From Gammaproteobacteria bacterium (GTDB taxonomy: Bacteria > Pseudomonadota > Gammaproteobacteria > HTCC5015): 64,000 nt of DNA. Below are positions 44,158 through 53,914 of the stretch, in pieces. The notes beneath the pieces were generated by a model, which was given only the letters and a program-made list of their open reading frames with translations, did no database searches and was not told where the DNA came from. Each line of letters opens with the position of its first letter. Within the stretch, counting starts at the first letter, position 1. A program made the translations under genes and the position numbers. The stretch is from the NCBI GenBank assembly GCA_026004975.1, contig BPKE01000002.1, positions 719,504 to 783,503 on the forward strand, in the 5' to 3' direction.

Positions 44158-44619
44158 TCACAGGCGCGTCACCGGCCCGCTCACGTCCAATCGGTGAAGC
44201 ACCACCAGGCGGCGGTAGCGCTCGGGCGGCACGCTGTCGCGGGGAATCCACAAGTCGAGCCGCTCGCCGGCGGGACCGGCGAAGCGCAGGCGCAGCCCCC
44301 AGGGCCAGCACGGGCCGCCGGGCAGCGGCCGCCACGGCGCCGTCCAGCGCCCGTCGCCGGTGCACAGGCTCCAGCCGCGGGCCGGGTGCCAGGCGAGCGC
44401 CCGCCAGGGCGGACGCCGATGCGCTTCGATCACGGCGCCGGCGAGCAGGGCCAAGGCCGCGCCGAGCTCGATCGGCCAGCGCCAGCCGCCGGCAAGCGCC
44501 GCGGCGGCCGCCAGTCCCCCGGCGGTGTACAGGGCGCAGCGGGTGAGGCGCGAGGCGCCGGCCTCAATCTCGAGGGGTGCGACGCAGGCGTTCCAGGAGG
44601 GCGGCGAGGCGCGGGTCAT
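44158..44619 (-). CDS. ygfX: YgfX/CptA-like membrane protein
   Basis: A 153-residue protein with two hydrophobic helices (LYTAGGLAAAAALAGGWRW, IELGAALALLAGAVIEA) and a C-terminal beta region (GPCWPWGLRLRFAGPAGERL). YgfX is the usual partner of sdhE. It was described as a toxin affecting MreB/FtsZ, although that role is debated. The ATG at 44619 overlaps the end of sdhE by 56 bases; no better start is seen. It closes the sdh operon. Confidence 0.75.
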   Translation of the reverse strand: MTRASPPSWNACVAPLEIEAGASRLTRCALYTAGGLAAAAALAGGWRWPIELGAALALLAGAVIEAHRRPPWRALAWHPARGWSLCTGDGRWTAPWRPLPGGPCWPWGLRLRFAGPAGERLDLWIPRDSVPPERYRRLVVLHRLDVSGPVTRL

Positions 44620-44827
44620 CCGTGGCGTTGCGCCCGATCAGCAGGAAATACAGTTCCGGGTCCGGCAGCTCGAGCAGACGTTCGAAGGCGGCGCGTTCCT
44701 CGGCGTCCGCCACCGGCCAGTCGTGCTCGAGGTAATGCTCGAGCACCACGTCCAGCTCGCGCATCCCCCGCCGGCAGCGCCAGCGCAAGCGGTTGATCTC
44801 GGCTTCCGGACTCGCTTCGGCGCTCAT
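44564..44827 (-). CDS. sdhE: succinate dehydrogenase assembly factor SdhE
   Basis: An 87-residue SdhE/SdhAF2 protein, which promotes covalent FAD attachment to SdhA. The family motif RRGMRELDVVLEHYL contains the conserved RGxxE. ERAAFERLLELPDPELYFLL follows. It lies 36 bases after sdhB in the same direction and overlaps ygfX, the usual gammaproteobacterial pair. Confidence 0.93.
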   Translation of the reverse strand: MSAEASPEAEINRLRWRCRRGMRELDVVLEHYLEHDWPVADAEERAAFERLLELPDPELYFLLIGRNATDDPRLAALLERLRRTPRD

Positions 44828-44862
44828 CGCTCCCCCTCCCGCCGCCGCTCGCTCGGCCGACC

Positions 44863-45645
44863 TCAACCGGCGCGCTCGAGCAGCAGCTTCTTGATTTCGG
44901 CGATCGCTTTGGCCGGGTTCAGGTGCTTGGGACATACCGTCGCACAATTCATGATGGTGTGGCAACGGTACAACTTGAAGCTGTCCTCGAGCGCGTCCAG
45001 CCGCTCCCCCGTGGCCTCGTCGCGGCTGTCCACGATCCAGCGGTAGGCGTGCAGCAGGGCCGCCGGGCCGAGGTAACGCTCGCCGTTCCACCAGTAGCTC
45101 GGGCAGCTCGTGCTGCAACAGGCGCACAGGATGCACTCGTACAAACCGTCGAGCTTCGCCCGGTCCTCGCGGGACTGCCGGCGCTCGCGCTCGTCGGGCG
45201 GCGGGGTGTCGGTCTTCAGCCAGGGCTCGATGGATGCGTACTGCGCGTAGAAGTGGTTCAAATCCGGCACCAGGTCTTTGATCACCGGCATATGGGGCAA
45301 GGGATAGATGCGGATCTCGCCGCGGATCTCCGCCACCGGCTTGGTGCAGGCCAGGGTGTTGCGCCCGTCGATGTTCATCGCGCAGGAGCCGCAGATGCCC
45401 TCGCGGCACGAGCGGCGGAAGGTCAAGGTCGAATCGATCTCGTTCTTGATCTTGATGAGCACGTCCAGGACCATCGGCCCGCAGCCGTCGAGATCGACCT
45501 GGTAGCGGTCCAGGCGCGGGTTCTCGCCGCTGTCCGGATCGTAGCGGTAGACGGCCACCCAGCGGGGCTGGCGGGCCTCGGCCGGGGCCTGGTGGACGCG
45601 GCCGGGTTTGACTTTGGAATGCGCCGGCAAACGGAATTCGGCCAT
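44863..45645 (-). CDS. sdhB: succinate dehydrogenase iron-sulfur subunit SdhB
   Basis: A 260-residue subunit carrying the three Fe-S clusters. The 2Fe-2S ligands are in [18 protein letters not shown] and LACTKPV; the 4Fe-4S and 3Fe-4S ligands are in [17 protein letters not shown] and [20 protein letters not shown]. It passes electrons from FAD to ubiquinone. The N-terminal 25 residues are longer than in E. coli. It follows sdhA after 24 bases. Confidence 0.96.
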   Translation of the reverse strand: MAEFRLPAHSKVKPGRVHQAPAEARQPRWVAVYRYDPDSGENPRLDRYQVDLDGCGPMVLDVLIKIKNEIDSTLTFRRSCREGICGSCAMNIDGRNTLACTKPVAEIRGEIRIYPLPHMPVIKDLVPDLNHFYAQYASIEPWLKTDTPPPDERERRQSREDRAKLDGLYECILCACCSTSCPSYWWNGERYLGPAALLHAYRWIVDSRDEATGERLDALEDSFKLYRCHTIMNCATVCPKHLNPAKAIAEIKKLLLERAG

Positions 45646-45669
45646 GCGGCGACCTCCTCGGAATGGTTC

Positions 45670-47457
45670 TCAATACACCCGCTTTTGCGGCGGGATGACC
45701 TCGACCTCGTCCGTCAAGGTGTACAGGTGCACGGGGCGGTAATCGAAATGCACGCGCCCCTGCTCGTCCAAGCGGGCGAGCGTGTGCTTGAGCCAGTTTT
45801 CGTCGTCCCGCTCCGGGTAATCCTCGCGGGCGTGGGCGCCGCGGCTCTCGGTGCGGTTGAGCGCCGAGTGCATGGTGACCACCGCCTGGCCGAGCAGGTT
45901 TTCCAGCTCCAGCGCCTCGACCAGGTCGCTGTTCCACACCAGCGAACGGTCGTTGACGCGCAGCGCGGGCAATTGGGCCCACACCTGCCCGATCTTTTCC
46001 ACGCCCTCTTGCAACACGTCACCGTCGCGGAACACCGAACAGTTCGACTGCATGGTGCGCTGCATGGCCAGGCGCAGCTCGGCGGTGGACACGTCGCCCC
46101 GGGCGTGGCGCACGCGGTCGAAATGCGCCAGGGCGGCCTCCAGCGACGCCTTGGGCACCGCCGGGTGCGGCCGGCCGGGCTCGATCAGTTCGGCGCAACG
46201 GTTGGCGACCGCCCGCCCGAACACGACCAGGTCGAGCAGGGAGTTGGAACCGAGCCGGTTCGCGCCGTGCACCGACACGCAGGCGGCCTCGCCGACGGCC
46301 ATCAAACCCGGCACCACGGTCTCCTTGCCGTCGCGCATCACGGTCACTTCGCCCAGGTAATTGGTCGGGATGCCGCCCATGTTGTAGTGCACCGTGGGCA
46401 GCACCGGGATGGGCTCGCGGGTCACGTCCACGCCGGCGAAAATCTTCGCCGTTTCGGCGATGCCGGGCAGCCGTTCCTGGATCACTTCCGGGCCGAGGTG
46501 TTCCAAGTGCAAGTGGATGTGGTCCTTGTGCGGCCCGACCCCGCGGCCTTCGCGGATTTCGATGGTCATCGCCCGGCTGACCACGTCGCGCGAGGCCAGG
46601 TCGCGGGCGTTGGGCGCGTAGCGCTCCATGAAGCGCTCGCCCTCGCTGTTGGTGAGATAACCGCCCTCGCCGCGCGCGCCCTCGGTGATGAGCATGCCGG
46701 CGCCGTAGATGCCGGTCGGGTGGAATTGCACGAATTCCATGTCCATGAGCGGCAGGCCGGCGCGCAACACCATGCCGCCGCCGTCGCCCGTGCAGGTGTG
46801 CGCGGAGGTCGCCGAAAAATACGCGCGGCCGTAACCGCCGGTGGCCAGCACGACGGCATGGGCCTGGAAGACGTGCAGGCGCCCTTCGCACAAGTCCCAG
46901 GCGAGCACACCGCGGCAGGCGCCGTCCTCGTCCATCAACAAGTCGATGGCGAAATACTCGATGAAAAAGCGGGCGTTGTGGCGCAGGGCCTGGGTGTAGA
47001 GCGTATGGAGGATGGCGTGCCCGGTGCGGTCGGCGGCGCAGCAGGTGCGCTGCGCCACGCCCTTGCCGAAATGGGTGGTCATGCCGCCGAACGGCCGCTG
47101 GTAGATGCGCCCGTCCTCGGTGCGCGAGAAGGGCACCCCGAAGTGTTCGAGCTCGATGATCGCGGGAATGGCCTCGCGGCACATGTACTCGATCGCGTCC
47201 TGGTCACCGAGCCAGTCCGACCCTTTGACCGTGTCGTACATGTGCCAGCGCCAGTCGTCCTCGCCCATGTTGCCCAGGGCCGCGCTCACCCCGCCCTGCG
47301 CCGCCACGGTGTGGCTGCGCGTCGGGAAGACCTTCGACAGGCAGGCCACCGAAAGCTGCTTCTGCGCCAGCCCCATGGTGGCGCGCAGGCCGGCGCCGCC
47401 GGCGCCGACCACCACCACGTCGTAGCGGTGGGTTTCCAGGGGATACGCGGTACTCAT
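45670..47457 (-). CDS. sdhA: succinate dehydrogenase flavoprotein subunit SdhA
   Basis: A 595-residue flavoprotein oxidising succinate to fumarate. It has the dinucleotide-binding [13 protein letters not shown], the FAD-attachment histidine in [11 protein letters not shown], active-site regions [21 protein letters not shown] and [15 protein letters not shown], and [20 protein letters not shown]. The ATG at 47457 gives the expected N-terminus; the longer open frame reads into sdhD. Length is normal. Confidence 0.97.
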   Translation of the reverse strand: MSTAYPLETHRYDVVVVGAGGAGLRATMGLAQKQLSVACLSKVFPTRSHTVAAQGGVSAALGNMGEDDWRWHMYDTVKGSDWLGDQDAIEYMCREAIPAIIELEHFGVPFSRTEDGRIYQRPFGGMTTHFGKGVAQRTCCAADRTGHAILHTLYTQALRHNARFFIEYFAIDLLMDEDGACRGVLAWDLCEGRLHVFQAHAVVLATGGYGRAYFSATSAHTCTGDGGGMVLRAGLPLMDMEFVQFHPTGIYGAGMLITEGARGEGGYLTNSEGERFMERYAPNARDLASRDVVSRAMTIEIREGRGVGPHKDHIHLHLEHLGPEVIQERLPGIAETAKIFAGVDVTREPIPVLPTVHYNMGGIPTNYLGEVTVMRDGKETVVPGLMAVGEAACVSVHGANRLGSNSLLDLVVFGRAVANRCAELIEPGRPHPAVPKASLEAALAHFDRVRHARGDVSTAELRLAMQRTMQSNCSVFRDGDVLQEGVEKIGQVWAQLPALRVNDRSLVWNSDLVEALELENLLGQAVVTMHSALNRTESRGAHAREDYPERDDENWLKHTLARLDEQGRVHFDYRPVHLYTLTDEVEVIPPQKRVY

Positions 47458-47471
47458 GTCGATTCCCGGAG

Positions 47472-47858
47472 TCAAATGCGGATGACGGCGATGCGGATCA
47501 CGGCCAGCACCGCGGCCAGAGCCAGCACGGCGTGGCCCACGGTGTTGGCGATGCGCAAGGTCCAGTGCAACCAGGGCGTGTGCACATAGTCCTCGATCAC
47601 CACCTGGACGCCGAGGGCGGCGTGGTAATACAGCGCCAGCAGCCAGGCGGTGAAACCGACGGCCACGGTCGGTTGGGCCAGCCAGGCGGTCCAGGCGAGC
47701 GGGCCGGCGCCGACCAGTCCGGAAACCGACCAACCCAGCCAGGCGGTGAGCGGCAGCAGGGCGATCGCCGTGAGCCGCTGCATCCACCAGTGGTGCACGG
47801 CATGCTTGCCGGCGCCCAGACCGCGCGCGCGGCGCAAAGGACTGTACAAGCCGTTCAT
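47472..47858 (-). CDS. sdhD: succinate dehydrogenase membrane anchor SdhD
   Basis: A 128-residue protein with three membrane helices. The family opening [21 protein letters not shown] and the probable haem/quinone-side residues in [10 protein letters not shown] (His-x-x-Asp/Tyr region) are visible. With SdhC it binds haem b and ubiquinone. It is 14 bases before sdhA and 13 after sdhC. Confidence 0.93.
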   Translation of the reverse strand: MNGLYSPLRRARGLGAGKHAVHHWWMQRLTAIALLPLTAWLGWSVSGLVGAGPLAWTAWLAQPTVAVGFTAWLLALYYHAALGVQVVIEDYVHTPWLHWTLRIANTVGHAVLALAAVLAVIRIAVIRI

Positions 47859-47871
47859 GTCGCGCCTTCCT

Positions 47872-48255
47872 TTACAGGGCCCGCCACCAGAACAGCGCCG
47901 TCAACACGACGGTCGCCGCCAGCAGCAGGTAACCGGAACGATACGCGCCCGGCACCGACAGGTTGGCACCGGTGTCCCAAACCAGGTGGCGCAGGCCGTT
48001 GAGCGCGTGATAGATCAGGGCCGCGCTGGCGGGCAGCAACAGCAAGACGGTCGTCGCCGGATGGCCGAGAAAAGCGGTCCAGAAACGCAGCGCCGCCCCA
48101 CCGGTCGCGAGCGCCCACAACCAGAACGGCAGCAGGATCGCGCACAAGGCCAGCGCGACGCCGGTGATGCGGTGCGTGATCGAAAGCCAGGCGAGCAGCG
48201 GCAGGCGGTAGATCTGCAGGTGCGGCGACAGCGGGCGGTTGGGCGGGCTGGACAT
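47872..48255 (-). CDS. sdhC: succinate dehydrogenase cytochrome b556 subunit SdhC
   Basis: A 127-residue protein with three helices and the signature RPLSPHLQIYRLPLLAWLSITHRITG. The haem-ligand histidine is expected in LIYHALNGLRHLVWD. Length and motif are typical. It is the first structural subunit of the operon, 24 bases after the SdhAF4-like gene. Confidence 0.95.
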   Translation of the reverse strand: MSSPPNRPLSPHLQIYRLPLLAWLSITHRITGVALALCAILLPFWLWALATGGAALRFWTAFLGHPATTVLLLLPASAALIYHALNGLRHLVWDTGANLSVPGAYRSGYLLLAATVVLTALFWWRAL

Positions 48256-48279
48256 CGCGGGCTCCTCGACGCGACCGGG

Positions 48280-48465
48280 TCAAAAATCGACGCAACGCCC
48301 CTTGCGTTCCCAGTCGCCGTAGCGCGTCGGCTCCGGACCGGCGGGGCCGCCGATTTCCCGCGGCTTGCACGGTTTGCGCGCCGCGTCGCGGCGAGCGGCC
48401 TCACCGCCGGCTTCGGCGGTGGGTTCGGACGCGGGCGAACGCGGCTGGGCGGGGGGCTTGGTCAT
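48280..48465 (-). CDS. succinate dehydrogenase assembly factor 4-like protein (DUF1674)
   Basis: A 61-residue protein with a disordered N-terminus and the conserved C-terminal motif EIGGPAGPEPTRYGDWERKG followed by RCVDF, which defines the SdhAF4/DUF1674 family. SdhAF4 binds flavinated SdhA and shields it until SdhB joins. It is the first gene of the sdh operon, so this operon carries assembly factors at both ends (SdhAF4 first, SdhE last). Confidence 0.9.
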   Translation of the reverse strand: MTKPPAQPRSPASEPTAEAGGEAARRDAARKPCKPREIGGPAGPEPTRYGDWERKGRCVDF

Positions 48466-48474
48466 CGGCGCGCC

Positions 48475-48502
48475 ATTCTACGCCATGCCATCGCCTTTTC
48501 AA
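48475..48502 (-). promoter_or_regulatory. sigma70 promoter of the sdh operon
   Basis: On the minus strand TTGAAA (48502-48497), 16-base spacer, TAGAAT (48480-48475). Transcription would begin near 48468, only a few bases before the ATG at 48465, giving a nearly leaderless mRNA. Confidence 0.65.
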
Positions 48503-48573
48503 ACCGGCACCCGACGATGCGCCCACGGGCTACAATGCAACCCCCTGCGATTCCTCGCATGAAGGTGGACGGC

Positions 48574-49614
48574 ATGCCCTTCGATCTGCCCGCGGAACAT
48601 CCCTGGCGGCCGATCCTCGACGGCGCCGGCGCGCGCTTGGGCGCCCACGGTCTCGACTTCGGCGACGACGAGGCCGAGCGACGCGCGGTGCTGGCCGGCA
48701 CGGCCCTCGCCCCGCTCACCGACCGCGCACTGCTTCGCGCCACCGGCGAAGACGCCGCGTCCTTTCTGCACAACCAACTGGCCGCCGACCTGCGCGGGCT
48801 CGGTGCCGATGCGATCCAGCCCGCGGCCTATTGCAATCCGCAGGGCCGGGTGATCGCCCTGCCCTGGCTGTGGCGCGACGACGGCGGCTTCTGGCTGTCT
48901 ATGCCCCGGGAATTGGCCGAGCCGGTCGCGGCGCGCCTGGCGCGCTACATCCTGCGCAGCAAGGTCCGGCTCGCGGCCGAAGCCGATCGACTCGGGCTCG
49001 GCGTGGCGGGCGGGGCGGCCCTCGCCCGGCTGTCCGAAACGCTGGGGCCGGCGCCGCCGGTGGGCCGCTGGCGCCGCCACGGCGCGCTGGACTGGCTGCG
49101 CCTGCCGGGCACGGCGCGCTGCGTCTTGTGGGGGCCGGCGGCCGACATCGCGGCGCTGTTCGAGGCGCTGCGCGCGGCCGGCACGCCGGCCGTGGGCCCG
49201 GACGCCTGGGCGCTGGCCGACCTGGAGCTGGCCATCCCCGAGGTGTGGCCGGAAACCAGCGAACGTTTCCTGCCGCAAGCGCTCGGGCTGGAACGGCTCG
49301 GGGCGGTGAGCCTGCGCAAGGGCTGCTACCCCGGGCAAGAAGTCATCGCCCGCCTGCACTACCGCGGTCAGATCAAGCGGCGGTTGTACCGCTTCGGCTG
49401 CGCCCAAGGCGCGCCCCCGCCCCGCGCCGCGGCGCTGTGGCCGGCGGCGGCCGAACGGCACAGCGCCATCGGCGAGGTCGCCGACGCCCGCCGCCGGCCC
49501 GGCGGCGGCGTGCTCGGCCTGGCGGTGGCGCGCAGCGACAGCCCCGCGGCCGTGCTCGAGGACGGCCGCCGGCTCGACTGGGCGCCCGCCGAGCCGACCT
49601 GGCCGGAAGCCTGA
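48574..49614 (+). CDS. ygfZ: tRNA-modifying / folate-binding protein YgfZ
   Basis: A 346-residue tetrahydrofolate-binding protein of the aminomethyltransferase fold that helps maintain certain Fe-S enzymes. The family motif KGCYPGQEVIARLHYRGQIKRRLYR is present, with FLHNQLAADLRGL near the N-terminus. Two starts are possible: ATG 48559 and ATG 48574. The second has AAGGTGG five bases upstream and is chosen. A TACAAT box at 48531-48536 may serve as its -10. It diverges from the sdh operon; in E. coli too, ygfZ neighbours sdhE-ygfX. Confidence 0.92.
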   Translation: MPFDLPAEHPWRPILDGAGARLGAHGLDFGDDEAERRAVLAGTALAPLTDRALLRATGEDAASFLHNQLAADLRGLGADAIQPAAYCNPQGRVIALPWLWRDDGGFWLSMPRELAEPVAARLARYILRSKVRLAAEADRLGLGVAGGAALARLSETLGPAPPVGRWRRHGALDWLRLPGTARCVLWGPAADIAALFEALRAAGTPAVGPDAWALADLELAIPEVWPETSERFLPQALGLERLGAVSLRKGCYPGQEVIARLHYRGQIKRRLYRFGCAQGAPPPRAAALWPAAAERHSAIGEVADARRRPGGGVLGLAVARSDSPAAVLEDGRRLDWAPAEPTWPEA

Positions 49615-49663
49615 ACGCGCCGGCCGCGCGCGCATCGGCGGCCCGGCCGGCGCGGCCCGCGCT

Positions 49664-50683
<1,020 letters not shown>

Positions 50684-51289
50684 CTAACCCGCGGCGGTCG
50701 ACCAGCGCGCCCGCAGGCGCTCGCCGTTGAGGGCCAGCCATTGCAGACCGATCAAGGTCGAGGCGTTGCCCGCGCGCCCGCTTTCGAGCAACGCCAGCGC
50801 CTCGCTGCGCGCCAGCACGTGCACCTTGATGTCTTCGTGTTCCTCGTCGAGCCCGTGCAAACCGCCGGCCCGGCCGCTGTCCACGCGGCCGCAGAACAGA
50901 TCGATGCGCTCGGTGGTGCCGCCGGGGCTGACGAGGTAACGGCAGACCGGCAGCAGCTCGAGCAACTCCAGGCCGGCCTCTTCGCGCGCTTCGCGACGCG
51001 CGACCGCCTCGGGGCTTTCGCCTTCGCCGACCATGCCGGCGACGAACTCCAGCAACCATGGGCCTTCCGGCCAGCGCACGGCGCCCGGACGGAACTGCTC
51101 GATCATCACCACCCGGTCGCGCTCCGGGTCGTAGGGCAGCACCACGACGGCGTCGCCGCGCTCGAAGATCTCGCGCACGACTTCCTGCTCGGCGCCGTCG
51201 AAGCGTTCGTGGCGGATCCGGTATTCTTCGACGCGGAAAAACCGCTGAAAGAGCGTGCGCCGCTCGAGGATTTCCCAGTGCATCGGCAT
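50684..51289 (-). CDS. nudF: ADP-ribose diphosphatase NudF (Nudix hydrolase)
   Basis: A 201-residue Nudix hydrolase. The Nudix box GMVGEGESPEAVARREAREEAG is complete, with metal-binding REAREEAG. The N-terminal LFQRFFRVEEYRIRHERFDG and the later VSPGGTTERIDLFCG match NudF/YffH-like ADP-ribose pyrophosphatases, which split ADP-ribose to AMP and ribose 5-phosphate. It starts seven bases after a GATAAT box with no ribosome site, so its mRNA may be leaderless. It follows the hypothetical gene divergently and ends before mdh. Confidence 0.91.
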   Translation of the reverse strand: MPMHWEILERRTLFQRFFRVEEYRIRHERFDGAEQEVVREIFERGDAVVVLPYDPERDRVVMIEQFRPGAVRWPEGPWLLEFVAGMVGEGESPEAVARREAREEAGLELLELLPVCRYLVSPGGTTERIDLFCGRVDSGRAGGLHGLDEEHEDIKVHVLARSEALALLESGRAGNASTLIGLQWLALNGERLRARWSTAAG

Positions 51290-51291
51290 GC

Positions 51292-51302
51292 TAGAATTAT
51301 CG
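51292..51302. promoter_or_regulatory. overlapping divergent -10 boxes for nudF and the 104-residue gene
   Basis: TAGAAT (51292-51297, plus strand) and GATAAT (51302-51297, minus strand) share one base. No good -35 is seen for either. The plus-strand box lies 28 bases before the ATG at 51325, the minus-strand box 7 bases before the nudF ATG. Confidence 0.4.
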
Positions 51303-51324
51303 CACAGTCGAGGAGCCGCGAACC

Positions 51325-51639
51325 ATGCCCCGGCCAGAACCCTCCGCCGCGTTTTTCGAAGCCCTGCGCGCCTGCATCGGAACCCGCGGTCGCTTCGACG
51401 GACGCGAGATCGAGTTGATCGAAGTGATCGAGCACGACCCGGCGGTGGTGTTCGCGGACGGCTCGGGCGCCCAGACCATCCAGGACGACCAGCACGGCGA
51501 GGCGCACCGCATCGTCCCGCGCACCTACACGGTGCCCTTGTTCAGCGAACTGGGCGGCCTGCATCCGGCGCTCGAGGCTTGCCTGGACGAGACGCAGCGC
51601 AAGCGGCTCGCGGCGCTGCTCCAGCCCGCGTCGGACTGA
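51325..51639 (+). CDS. hypothetical 104-residue protein
   Basis: I do not recognise a family with certainty. It is an acidic, soluble protein with N-terminal FFEALRACIGTRGRFDGREI, a probable small beta fold (IELIEVIEHDPAVVFADG) and a C-terminal helix (EACLDETQRKRLAALLQ). A ribosome site GAGGAG lies before the ATG. It shares a divergent start region with nudF and is convergent with the methyltransferase-kinase gene. The codon bias is like its neighbours', so it is probably a real gene. Confidence 0.7.
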   Translation: MPRPEPSAAFFEALRACIGTRGRFDGREIELIEVIEHDPAVVFADGSGAQTIQDDQHGEAHRIVPRTYTVPLFSELGGLHPALEACLDETQRKRLAALLQPASD

Positions 51640-51660
51640 CCCCCGCCGTCGCGCCCGGCG

Positions 51661-52926
51661 TCACCGGCCGCGGCGCCGGCGCCGCCACGCCCGCCAGGGC
51701 TTTTTCACGGCCGCGGCCAGGCGCTCCCAGACGGTGCGTCGCCACCAGCGCGCGTCCTCCGGCGGCAGATCGTCGAGGCGGCGGCGGTGCTTGTGCTTGA
51801 CGTAGGCGTTGCGGTCCAATTGCCGCCCGAGGCGGAACAACCAGGCGTTCAGGGGATGCCAGCCGTCGCGGCGCAGCACCGCGGCGCCGAAATCGATCAG
51901 GACCGGCCGGCATTCGTCCACCACCAGGATGTTGTCCTTGCGCTTGAGATCGCAGTGGGCGACGCCGCGCGCGTGCATCGCCTCCAGCAGCTCGCGCAGC
52001 GCGGCATAGAACGGCCCGGGTCGCGCCGGCGGACCCTCGCGCAGCGGGCGGCCGGGCACGAAAGCCAACACGAGGTCGCGCCCCCCGACCAGGCCGTAGC
52101 AATGCGGCACACCCGCCAGCCCCGCCAGCCGCCCGTACACCTGCGCTTCGCGGCGCAGGCTGCGCCGCCACCACGGCCCCAGCAGCCCGCCGTGGGCGCG
52201 CTTGACGACGAGGCTCAGCCCGCCCAGGTCGATGCGATAGACGGCGCCCTGGTAGCCCGACGACAGACGCGTCCCGGGCTCCGGCGCGGACAACCGCGCA
52301 AGGAGTCCAGGCGGCAGATCGGTCGCGCTCAGGCTGCCGGGAGTTTCGACCACAGCCACCACAGCGCGGCGAGCACCAGCTGCCGCGATCAGCGGCTCGC
52401 CGTTGTCCAGCAGGCTCTGCCGCCAGGACCAGGCACCGCGCCAGGCGCCGCGCGGCCGCCGCGGCCACAGCGCGCGGGTCCGCGCGCGCCATTCGCGCCA
52501 GACCTCGCCGAACAGACGCTCGAGCTTGCGATCCTCGTAATCGATGGCCGGCGGATAGTAGAACCACAGGAAGGCCGCCAGCACCAGGATCCCGGGCCAC
52601 CACTGGGCGGCGAGCACGAAGCCGCCGAGAATGAGGATGTTGCCCAGGTACAAGGGGTGGCGCACCAGGGCGTAGGGTCCGCCGGTCGCCAGGGTCTTGT
52701 TCTTCTTGACGTAGCCCGAGGCCCACAAGCGAAAGGCGGTGCCGAGCAGAACCGCCAGTGCACCGCAGGCGAACAATGCCCGCGACTCGGGCCGACCGAC
52801 GGCGGCGAACAAACCGATCAGGACGAAACCGAGAATCTGCCGCGAGGCCTCGTGGTAACGGAGGCGCCGGACGAATTCCACGACCGGATGGGCGGGCGGC
52901 AAGTGCCGGGTGCGGTGTGAAGACAT
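51661..52926 (-). CDS. fusion of ICMT-like methyltransferase and lipopolysaccharide-kinase-like domain
   Basis: A 421-residue two-domain protein. Residues about 28-185 are an isoprenylcysteine carboxyl methyltransferase/phospholipid methyltransferase-like membrane domain, with the SAM-binding signature TGGPYALVRHPLYLGNILI (81-99) and three or four hydrophobic helices. Residues about 215-390 are a kinase-like domain: ATP lysine in SLVVKRAHGG (K242), catalytic loop HCDLKRKDNILV (324-335) and metal-binding IDFGAA (344-349), resembling WaaP/KdkA-type sugar kinases more than Hanks kinases. The C-terminal 30 residues are very basic. It lies next to kdsB and the msbA-lpxK gene, so a lipid or LPS substrate is a fair inference. 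Confidence 0.78.
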   Translation of the reverse strand: MSSHRTRHLPPAHPVVEFVRRLRYHEASRQILGFVLIGLFAAVGRPESRALFACGALAVLLGTAFRLWASGYVKKNKTLATGGPYALVRHPLYLGNILILGGFVLAAQWWPGILVLAAFLWFYYPPAIDYEDRKLERLFGEVWREWRARTRALWPRRPRGAWRGAWSWRQSLLDNGEPLIAAAGARRAVVAVVETPGSLSATDLPPGLLARLSAPEPGTRLSSGYQGAVYRIDLGGLSLVVKRAHGGLLGPWWRRSLRREAQVYGRLAGLAGVPHCYGLVGGRDLVLAFVPGRPLREGPPARPGPFYAALRELLEAMHARGVAHCDLKRKDNILVVDECRPVLIDFGAAVLRRDGWHPLNAWLFRLGRQLDRNAYVKHKHRRRLDDLPPEDARWWRRTVWERLAAAVKKPWRAWRRRRRGR

Positions 52927-52964
52927 GCGCGCTCCTGCTCGCTGGGGGTTCGCGGGCGCGGAGT

Positions 52965-53723
52965 TTAACAGGATTCGCCGGCGAAAGCGGCGCGCAAGCG
53001 CGCCAGGTCCCCCGGCGTGTCCACGCCGGGCGGCGGCGCGGCCGGAGCCAACGCCACATGGATCCGGTCACCGTAATACAGCGCCCGCAACTGCTCGAGC
53101 TTCTCGACGCGCTCGAGCGGCGCCGGCGGCCGCCCGGCGAAGCGCAACAGGTCGCCGACCCGGTAGGCGTACACGCCGATGTGCCGGCGGTAGAGCGCGG
53201 CGTCGGCCCAGTCCCACTCGCCGTCGCGGTCGAAGGGCACGGCGGCGCGGGTGAAGTACAAGGCGTAGCCCTGCGCGTCGCAGACCACCTTGGCCGTGTT
53301 CGGGTCGAACAGCGTCTCGCGGTCGGTGAAAGGCACGACCAGCGTGGCGATGGCCGCCTCCGGGCGCGCGGCGAGATTTTCGGCCACCTGGCGGATGTTC
53401 TCGGGGGGCACCAGGGGCTCGTCGCCCTGCACGTTGACCACCAGGCGCGCCGCGTCCCAGCGCCGGCGGCGCGCCACCTCGGCGATGCGGTCGGTGCCGC
53501 TGGCGTGCCGCGGGTCGGTCATCTCGACGTCGGCGCCGAAGGCGCGCGCCGCGGCCGCGACGCGCTCGTCGTCGGTGGCGACGATCACCTCGGCGGCGCC
53601 GCTCGCGCGGGCCCGCCGCCAGACGTGCTCGACGATCGGCCGGCCGCCGAGTTCGGCGAGCACCTTGCCCGGAAAACGCGTCGAGCCGTAGCGGGCCGGG
53701 ATGACGACGGTGAAGGGCGTCAT
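52965..53723 (-). CDS. kdsB: 3-deoxy-manno-octulosonate cytidylyltransferase KdsB
   Basis: A 252-residue enzyme activating Kdo as CMP-Kdo for LPS core synthesis. Signature stretches: VVIPARYGSTRFPGKVLAEL, VATDDERV, VVNVQGDEPLVPPENIRQVA and RRHIGVYAYRVGDLLRF. The ATG overlaps the stop of the YcaR-like gene (ATGA). The order lpxK-ycaR-kdsB is the standard gammaproteobacterial one. Confidence 0.95.
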   Translation of the reverse strand: MTPFTVVIPARYGSTRFPGKVLAELGGRPIVEHVWRRARASGAAEVIVATDDERVAAAARAFGADVEMTDPRHASGTDRIAEVARRRRWDAARLVVNVQGDEPLVPPENIRQVAENLAARPEAAIATLVVPFTDRETLFDPNTAKVVCDAQGYALYFTRAAVPFDRDGEWDWADAALYRRHIGVYAYRVGDLLRFAGRPPAPLERVEKLEQLRALYYGDRIHVALAPAAPPPGVDTPGDLARLRAAFAGESC

Positions 53724-53914
53724 TCCGGCAGGGCGTCGCGTTCCTCGTCGCTGAGCACGCGCGCCTCTTCCTCGAGCATCACCGGTATGCCGTCGCGCAC
53801 GGGATAGGCGAGCCCGCTCGCCTTGCAACGCAACTCATTCGCCTTGGGATCGTACACGAGCTTGCCCTTGCTCTTGGGGCACACCAACCATTCGAGCAGT
53901 TCTTCGTTGAGCAT
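53720..53914 (-). CDS. ycaR: Trm112-family protein YcaR
   Basis: A 64-residue protein of the Trm112/UPF0434 family (LLEWLVCPKSKGKLVYD, ELRCKASGLAYPVRDGIPVM). Only two cysteines of the possible zinc site remain, as in many bacterial members. Its ATG at 53914 is backed by GGAGG. The upstream MsbA-LpxK frame runs 80 bases into this gene. It overlaps kdsB by 4 bases. The molecular role is not known. Confidence 0.92.
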   Translation of the reverse strand: MLNEELLEWLVCPKSKGKLVYDPKANELRCKASGLAYPVRDGIPVMLEEEARVLSDEERDALPE

